7,181 nt of DNA from Candidatus Acidiferrum typicum (lineage in GTDB: Bacteria; Acidobacteriota; Terriglobia; Acidiferrales; UBA7541). Every line of letters begins with the position of its first letter. Within the stretch, counting starts at the first letter, position 1. A model generated the notes under the pieces. That model did not search any database and had not been told where the DNA came from. It saw only the letters and a program-made list of their open reading frames with translations. Position numbers and translations under genes: made by a program. The stretch spans positions 1 to 7,181 of the forward strand of contig JAOAPW010000375.1 of NCBI GenBank assembly GCA_025463105.1, written 5' to 3'. This document shows positions 3,414 to 7,181 of this stretch, one piece after another.

Positions 3414-5396
3414 ATGTTTTCCGATAATGAAAACCCCGGCACGGAAATTTCTGCCGGACAATCCGCTACCGCCGCCTCACCCGCGCCGGAAACAATAACT
3501 TCAACTGTGCAGACGGAAGAAAAAATTCCAACTGCGGTGGAAGCACAAGATGCAGCTGTTGCCCCTCCCGTGGCTGGAGAGCCAGCCGCCGTCACCGTTT
3601 CTCCTACCGAGCCCGTTGCTGCTCCGGACGGCCCTGCGGCAGTGGAACATTCTGACATGAGCGCCGTCGCCGAATCCGGGGAGCCTTCCACGGAATCGAC
3701 CGCGGAGATGGAACAGCTCATGGAGCAGTATGCCGCGCCGCATCAGGCGCCCTCCGAGGGCGAAATCGAGTCCGGCCAGGTCGTGGCCGTGATCGAATTG
3801 GGCGTGGTCGTTGATTTGGGCGGCAAGACCGAGGGTCTGATCCCCGCGCAGGAATTCGCCGAACTCGATGGCCCATTCCCGCTGCAGGCTGGTCAACCGG
3901 TCGAAGTTCAGCGCACGGGCGACCGCAAGGACGGGTACGTATTGCTGTCCTACCAGCGGGTGCGCCGCCGCCGCGTGTGGGCCAAGATCGAAGAAGCCTA
4001 CCGCCACAAGACCGACATCACCGGAAAAGTTGTGGACCACATCAAGGGCGGGCTGGTCGTTGACATCGGCGTGCGCGCATTTCTGCCGGCGTCGCAAGCT
4101 GATGCGCATCCGGTGCGCGATCTGGTCGAATGGAAAGATCGGGAGCTGACCGTCCGCGTTCTGAAGATGAACCGCAAGCGCGGAAACGTAGTGGTCAGCC
4201 GGCGTGCGATCCTGGATGAGCAGTTACAGGCACAGAAGCAGGCCATGCTGGACTCCATGGCCGAAGGGCAGACCGTGAAGGGCGTGGTGAAGAACGTTAC
4301 CGGCTATGGGGCGTTCGTGGACCTGGGCGGCATCGACGGACTGTTGCATATCACGGACATGTCCTGGGGCCGCGTGGCGAGCCCGCTGGATGCGGTACGT
4401 CCCGGCGAGGAAGTCGAAGTCAAAATTCTGAAGTACGATCGCGAAAAGGGACGCATATCGCTGGGGCGCAAGCAGCTTTTACCTGATCCCTGGGCGTCGG
4501 TGGCGGAGCGCTATGCGATCGGCACAAAACTCACCGGCAAAATTATGGGCCTGACAGACTACGGCGCATTTGTGGAACTCGAGCCGGGCATCGAAGGACT
4601 GGTGCACGTCAGCGAAATGAGCTGGTCCAAGCGTAAGCAGCATCCCTCCAAGATCGTAAAGGTCGGCGATGATGTCGAAGTCACCGTACTCGGCGTCGAT
4701 TCGAACGAACGGCGTATTTCGCTGGGAATGAAGCAGGCGCAGTCGGACCCGTGGCAGCAACTGGCCGAAAAGTACCCGGTTGGCACAGTGGTCAGCGGAA
4801 AAATTCGGAACCTTACCGAATTCGGCGCCTTCCTGGAAATCGAGGAAGGTTTCGACGGCCTGATCCATGTGAGCGATATTTCCTGGACGGGACGCGTGAA
4901 GAATCCAGCCGATGTTTACAAGAAAGGTGACGCGGTCGAAGCCAAAGTGCTGAAGATCGATCCGGCATCGCGCCGCGTTTCGCTCGGCGTCAAGCAAGTC
5001 AACGATATCTGGTCGAGCTGGTTTGAGAAGCACAAGGTTGGCGATTTGATTCGCGGAAGAGTTTCGCGCGTTACGACGTTTGGCGCATTCGTCGAAATTG
5101 CGGACGGCATTGAAGGTCTCTGCCACATCTCCGAGATCGACGAACGGCGACCCAAGGGCGACAAGCAGCAAGTCGTTGCGCCGCGGTCCGGCGCTCGGCA
5201 AAGCGGGCTGCTCGATCCCGGACGCGATTACGAATTCAAGATCGTGAAGATCAGTCCTGACCAGCACAAGATCGGTTTGAGCTATCGCGCCGCGCAAAAA
5301 CAAGCGGAACGCCGCGACATGGAGGATTACCGGTCCACAAAATCCTCGGCGACAGCGACGATCGGTGATGCCATAATGGCCAAGCGTTCCCTGTAG
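3414..5396 (+). CDS. rpsA: 30S ribosomal protein S1
   Basis: mRNA-binding ribosomal protein that helps recruit mRNAs, especially weakly Shine-Dalgarno ones, to the 30S subunit. The 660-residue product has six S1 (OB-fold) repeats beginning at about residues 116, 200, 285, 370, 457 and 543. Repeats 3-6 carry the clearest YGAFV/FGAFV and GLxHxSE/D-type motifs. Residues 1 to about 115 form an acidic, Ala/Pro/Thr-rich low-complexity extension absent from the 557-residue E. coli protein (family knowledge). Repeat 6 has a basic Gly/Gln-rich insertion before its last strands. The ATG at 3414 is chosen because GGAGG (3402-3406) lies seven bases upstream. The frame stays open to a GTG at 3348, but that would put the ribosome binding site inside the gene and the leader hairpin inside coding sequence. 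The gene is followed by a HU/IHF gene, as in E. coli. Confidence 0.95.
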   Translation: MFSDNENPGTEISAGQSATAASPAPETITSTVQTEEKIPTAVEAQDAAVAPPVAGEPAAVTVSPTEPVAAPDGPAAVEHSDMSAVAESGEPSTESTAEMEQLMEQYAAPHQAPSEGEIESGQVVAVIELGVVVDLGGKTEGLIPAQEFAELDGPFPLQAGQPVEVQRTGDRKDGYVLLSYQRVRRRRVWAKIEEAYRHKTDITGKVVDHIKGGLVVDIGVRAFLPASQADAHPVRDLVEWKDRELTVRVLKMNRKRGNVVVSRRAILDEQLQAQKQAMLDSMAEGQTVKGVVKNVTGYGAFVDLGGIDGLLHITDMSWGRVASPLDAVRPGEEVEVKILKYDREKGRISLGRKQLLPDPWASVAERYAIGTKLTGKIMGLTDYGAFVELEPGIEGLVHVSEMSWSKRKQHPSKIVKVGDDVEVTVLGVDSNERRISLGMKQAQSDPWQQLAEKYPVGTVVSGKIRNLTEFGAFLEIEEGFDGLIHVSDISWTGRVKNPADVYKKGDAVEAKVLKIDPASRRVSLGVKQVNDIWSSWFEKHKVGDLIRGRVSRVTTFGAFVEIADGIEGLCHISEIDERRPKGDKQQVVAPRSGARQSGLLDPGRDYEFKIVKISPDQHKIGLSYRAAQKQAERRDMEDYRSTKSSATATIGDAIMAKRSL

Positions 5397-5405
5397 CCGC
5401 TCCGG

Positions 5406-5423
5406 TGCCCCCCTGCCGGGGCA
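5406..5423 (+). terminator. Possible weak terminator after rpsA
   Basis: TGCCCC (5406-5411) pairs with GGGGCA (5418-5423) around a 6-base loop, 10 bp after the rpsA stop. The following bases (GTAAATAATATTTCC) are AT-rich but not a true T-run, so termination may be partial and allow readthrough into ihfB. Confidence 0.4.
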
Positions 5424-5481
5424 GTAAATAATATTTCCATTCACGCTCGATTGGTGATATTGAAATGCCCACCAGAGGCGG

Positions 5482-5557
5482 CTCGCCAAGGGGAAGTGTT
5501 TTCGGCGAGTGAGTGGCGCGCCGATTCGGCGCGATCCGCCCGAGCACCTTCGGGTGC
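5482..5557 (+). promoter_or_regulatory. Three-hairpin leader of the IHF/HU gene
   Basis: Three stem-loops lie in succession. The first pairs CTCGCC (5482-5487) with GGCGAG (5504-5509) around 16 bases. The second pairs CGCGCCG (5517-5523) with CGGCGCG (5527-5533) around a 3-base loop. The third pairs GCACC (5544-5548) with GGTGC (5553-5557) around TTCG, the very stable UUCG tetraloop closed by C-G. The last stem ends 16 bases before GGAG (5574-5577). It could be a structured leader, an attenuator with a weak AATTT tail, or a processed small RNA between rpsA and ihfB. Confidence 0.55.
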
Positions 5558-5586
5558 AATTTAAAGATTCCGCGGAGCATAAATCG

Positions 5587-5928
5587 ATGAACGATTCCAC
5601 GGTGACAAAAGCGGACCTTGTCGAAGAGGTAGTGCGCGTCACAGAACTTGGACGCAAAGAGTCGGAAGCCATTGTTGAAACTATTTTTGAGAGCATCATT
5701 GGCGCGTTGCAAGGCGGCGACCGCATCGAGATTCGCGGGTTCGGCAGCTTTAGAACCAGGCAGCGCCGCGGACGAACCGGACGCAACCCAAAAACGGGCG
5801 CCAAGGTCGAAGTGCCTCCCAAGCGCATCCCGTTCTTCAAGCCGAGCAAGGAACTGAAAGATCACGTGAATGTGGGCGCGCCCGCACCTCCGAGCGCAGG
5901 CAATGCGCCTGTCGCGCCGCAGAGTTGA
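5587..5928 (+). CDS. ihfB: HU/IHF-family DNA-bending protein, IHF-beta-like
   Basis: Small nucleoid protein that bends DNA as a dimer and assists replication, recombination and transcription. The 113-residue product has the N-terminal helical dimerisation part (about 6-45), the RIEIRGFGSF segment at 46-55, and the DNA-binding arm with GRNPKTG at 65-71, in which P68 is the expected intercalating proline. FKPSKELKD at 84-92 follows. RIEIRGFGSF and RTGRNPKTG are closer to IHF beta than to typical HU, and the position right after rpsA matches the E. coli rpsA-ihfB arrangement; an HU label remains possible. A Pro/Ala-rich tail (about 97-113) extends past the usual end. The ATG at 5587 is supported by GGAG at 5574-5577. 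The frame extends upstream to 5509, but that part encodes the leader hairpins and does not resemble the family. Confidence 0.92.
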   Translation: MNDSTVTKADLVEEVVRVTELGRKESEAIVETIFESIIGALQGGDRIEIRGFGSFRTRQRRGRTGRNPKTGAKVEVPPKRIPFFKPSKELKDHVNVGAPAPPSAGNAPVAPQS

Positions 5929-5940
5929 GACGGATTTATT

Positions 5941-5962
5941 GCGGGCTCCAAGTAGAGCCCGC
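5941..5962 (+). repeat. Palindromic repeat copy 3 (canonical 22-bp form)
   Basis: Perfect 8-bp arms GCGGGCTC and GAGCCCGC flank the 6-base loop CAAGTA. It starts 12 bp after the ihfB stop and could act as a 3'-end stem-loop. The following bases (ACCCGTATTATT) include only a weak T-rich stretch. Confidence 0.8.
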
Positions 5963-5974
5963 ACCCGTATTATT

Positions 5975-6023
5975 GCGGGCTCCACGCTTCACTTGAAGCG
6001 TTCAGCGTAAAAGTAGAGCCAGC
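5975..6023 (+). repeat. Palindromic repeat copy 4, loop-expanded
   Basis: Left arm GCGGGCTC (5975-5982) and right arm GAGCCAGC (6016-6023, one mismatch) are separated by 33 bases instead of 6. The loop still ends in AAGTA, and the extra sequence contains its own hairpin, CGCTTC (5985-5990) with GAAGCG (5995-6000). The 15 bases TTATTGCGGGCTCCA at 5936-5950 recur exactly at 5970-5984, so copies 3 and 4 share upstream sequence. Confidence 0.72.
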
Positions 6024-6035
6024 ATCGTTTTTCCT

Positions 6036-6057
6036 GCGGGTCCCAAGTAGAGCCCGC
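6036..6057 (+). repeat. Palindromic repeat copy 5
   Basis: GCGGGTCC (6036-6043), loop CAAGTA (6044-6049) and GAGCCCGC (6050-6057). The left arm has two substitutions, leaving five Watson-Crick pairs, a G-T pair and one mismatch before the last pair. It lies 37 bp before the HIT gene start. Confidence 0.75.
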
Positions 6058-6094
6058 GCCCGTTGTCAGCAGTGACGTGTGACCCTCTTCCCTT

Positions 6095-6577
6095 ATGGAT
6101 TACATCTGGACGCCCTGGCGTTACCGCTACATTGCCGAAGCGGGAAAATCCGTTGGCTGCATTTTTTGTGACGCCCCGGCGGCGAACCAGGACGCGGAAA
6201 CGCTTATCGTTTTGCGCGGCGTCAAAAACTACGTCATTCTGAATCGCTTTCCATACACATCAGGCCACGTCATGATTGTCCCGTACGCGCATACCGCGGA
6301 TTTCGGACGGCTTGATTCGGAAACCTCGACCGAAATCATGCAGCTTGCGCAACGCATGCAAGCGGCGCTCGATGTGACCTATCATCCCCAAGGCTACAAC
6401 CTAGGCATGAATCTCGGGCGCTCGGCCGGCGCTGGCATCGCCGATCATTTGCATATGCATCTGCTGCCACGATGGACCGGCGACACAAACTTCATGACTT
6501 CGATTGCGGAGACGCGCCTGGAGCCGGAAGAGCTCGCGATCACGTATGCGAGGCTTCGCCGGGCGTTGGAGTTATGA
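6095..6577 (+). CDS. HIT-family nucleotide hydrolase/transferase
   Basis: Histidine-triad protein that probably cleaves or transfers nucleotidyl groups on purine nucleotides such as Ap4A or AMP conjugates; the true substrate cannot be read from the sequence. The 160-residue product has the triad H118-L-H120-M-H122-LL, with H120 the expected nucleophile. NLGMNLG at 102-108 precedes it, with an AGAG-like turn next. A C22-x2-C25 pair plus H66 fits a zinc site of the kind seen in Fhit/HINT relatives (inference). The PRW after the triad is typical of the Ap4A-phosphorylase-like branch. The ATG at 6095 gives a normal family N-terminus (MDYIWTPWRYRY), but no Shine-Dalgarno precedes it. Its TGA overlaps an ATG (ATGA at 6574-6577) and the next gene starts 34 bp later, so the two are probably co-transcribed. 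Confidence 0.92.
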   Translation: MDYIWTPWRYRYIAEAGKSVGCIFCDAPAANQDAETLIVLRGVKNYVILNRFPYTSGHVMIVPYAHTADFGRLDSETSTEIMQLAQRMQAALDVTYHPQGYNLGMNLGRSAGAGIADHLHMHLLPRWTGDTNFMTSIAETRLEPEELAITYARLRRALEL

Positions 6578-6600
6578 TTGCGACACCCGAAGTATCTCGC

Positions 6601-6604
6601 GGAG
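6601..6604 (+). promoter_or_regulatory. Ribosome binding site supporting a TTG start
   Basis: GGAG lies seven bases before TTG 6612. No in-frame ATG or GTG precedes the conserved N-terminus, so this site decides the unusual start codon of the dehydrogenase. Confidence 0.7.
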
Positions 6605-6611
6605 TCACGCG

Positions 6612-7181
6612 TTGAATCTCGATCTCAATGAGGAGCAGAAGCTGCTGCAGCGCACGGTGCGGGAATTTGCCGAAAACGAAGTAAGGCCGCTGGCGCGCGA
6701 GATCGACGAGACTGGACATTTTCCTCGCGAAACATTCCGCAAGGCGGCCGCGCTGGGCTTGACCGGCGTCGCGGTGCCGGAATCCGAAGGCGGCGCGGGT
6801 TTTGACCACATCGCTTATTCCATCGTCATCGAAGAAATTTCTCGTGTCTGCGCTTCCACTGGCGTAATTCTCTCTGTGCAGAATTCCCTGTATTGCGATC
6901 CGATTCATCGCTTCGGCACCGAGGAGCAGAAAAAACAATTTCTTGCGCCATTTGCGCGGGGCGAAAAAATCGGCTGCTACGCGTTGACCGAGCCGCAAGC
7001 GGGCTCAAACGCGTCGGCGCTGACCACTAAAGCTGTGCGCAAAGGCGATGGCTACGTCATTAATGGCACCAAGGCATGGATCACCAATGGCGGTGTGGCC
7101 GACGCGGCCATCGTGTACGTAAATACCGATCCGGCAAAAGGCGAAAAAGGGATCACTGCTTTAGTTGTTGAGCGAGGAACG
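6612..7181 (+). CDS. Acyl-CoA dehydrogenase (5' part, runs off the window)
   Basis: FAD-dependent flavoprotein that introduces the alpha-beta double bond into acyl-CoA esters in fatty-acid or branched-chain amino-acid breakdown, passing electrons to ETF. The visible 190 codons cover the N-terminal helical domain (about 1-115) and the start of the middle beta domain. ALTEPQAGSN at 124-133 is the family signature with Asn where most members have Asp (GSD). KAWITNG at 154-160 is the flavin-contacting segment. The catalytic glutamate and C-terminal domain lie outside the window, so chain-length specificity cannot be judged; the sequence looks most like short-chain/butyryl-type enzymes. The frame was read directly from the sequence from TTG 6612 to the window end without a stop. 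The TTG overlaps the stop of a 13-codon reading frame that starts at the HIT stop codon. Confidence 0.92.
   Translation, partial: MNLDLNEEQKLLQRTVREFAENEVRPLAREIDETGHFPRETFRKAAALGLTGVAVPESEGGAGFDHIAYSIVIEEISRVCASTGVILSVQNSLYCDPIHRFGTEEQKKQFLAPFARGEKIGCYALTEPQAGSNASALTTKAVRKGDGYVINGTKAWITNGGVADAAIVYVNTDPAKGEKGITALVVERGT

Noticed and set aside
5509..5586. Upstream extension of the IHF/HU protein by 26 residues
   Set aside because: The extra residues do not match the family and encode a run of strong hairpins; GGAG fits ATG 5587.
4479..5849. Antisense open frame of 456 codons across rpsA and ihfB
   Set aside because: It overlaps two well-supported genes and their leader, and its translation shows no domain.

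Overview
The window looks like a stretch of chromosome from an Acidobacteriota-type bacterium (inference). The protein sequences, the moderately high GC coding DNA, a dnaJ-hspR chaperone pair and AT-richer intergenic DNA full of short degenerate repeats all fit. No 16S gene or database match is available to fix the taxon. All convincing genes are on the + strand. They are mainly housekeeping genes: no phage, transposase, CRISPR, tRNA or rRNA was recognised.

Layout. (1) 116-1267 dnaJ (type I J-protein) and 1402-1815 hspR (MerR-family heat-shock repressor). They are separated by a cluster of palindromic GCGGGC repeats. (2) 1816-2175 is a non-coding region with three heptamer arrays, a 16-bp AT palindrome, two DnaA-box-like 9-mers and a possible leaderless promoter. 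(3) 2176-3042 encodes a DnaC/DnaI-like AAA+ ATPase with an N-terminal cysteine module, probably a helicase loader. (4) 3043-3413 is a second long non-coding region with two opposed heptamer arrays, a good sigma-70-type promoter and a structured leader for the next gene. (5) 3414-5396 rpsA (ribosomal protein S1, six S1 domains) is followed at 5587-5928 by an IHF/HU-family gene, the same rpsA-ihfB neighbourhood as in E. coli, with a leader of three hairpins between them. (6) 5941-6057 holds three more copies of the palindromic repeat. (7) 6095-6577 encodes a HIT-family protein and 6612 to the window end the N-terminal 190 residues of an acyl-CoA dehydrogenase.

How the genes relate. DnaJ and HspR are a known functional pair: a DnaK co-chaperone and a repressor that senses DnaK availability. 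S1 and IHF/HU are the translation and nucleoid components of a conserved neighbourhood. The DnaC-like ATPase, HIT protein and dehydrogenase show no obvious pathway link to these.

The most unusual content is intergenic. Six arrays of a degenerate 7-bp unit, GTGANTC (containing GANTC), keep 7-bp phase within each array. They lie in GTGANTC orientation at the 3' end of an upstream gene and in the opposite orientation before the next gene. In two cases the first unit supplies the stop codon of the preceding gene. A second family is a 22-bp palindrome with arms GCGGGCTC/GAGCCCGC and loop CAAGTA, two of whose five copies carry extra sequence in the loop. I did not find a convincing new multi-gene system; the repeat families and the two structured leaders are the parts worth following up.
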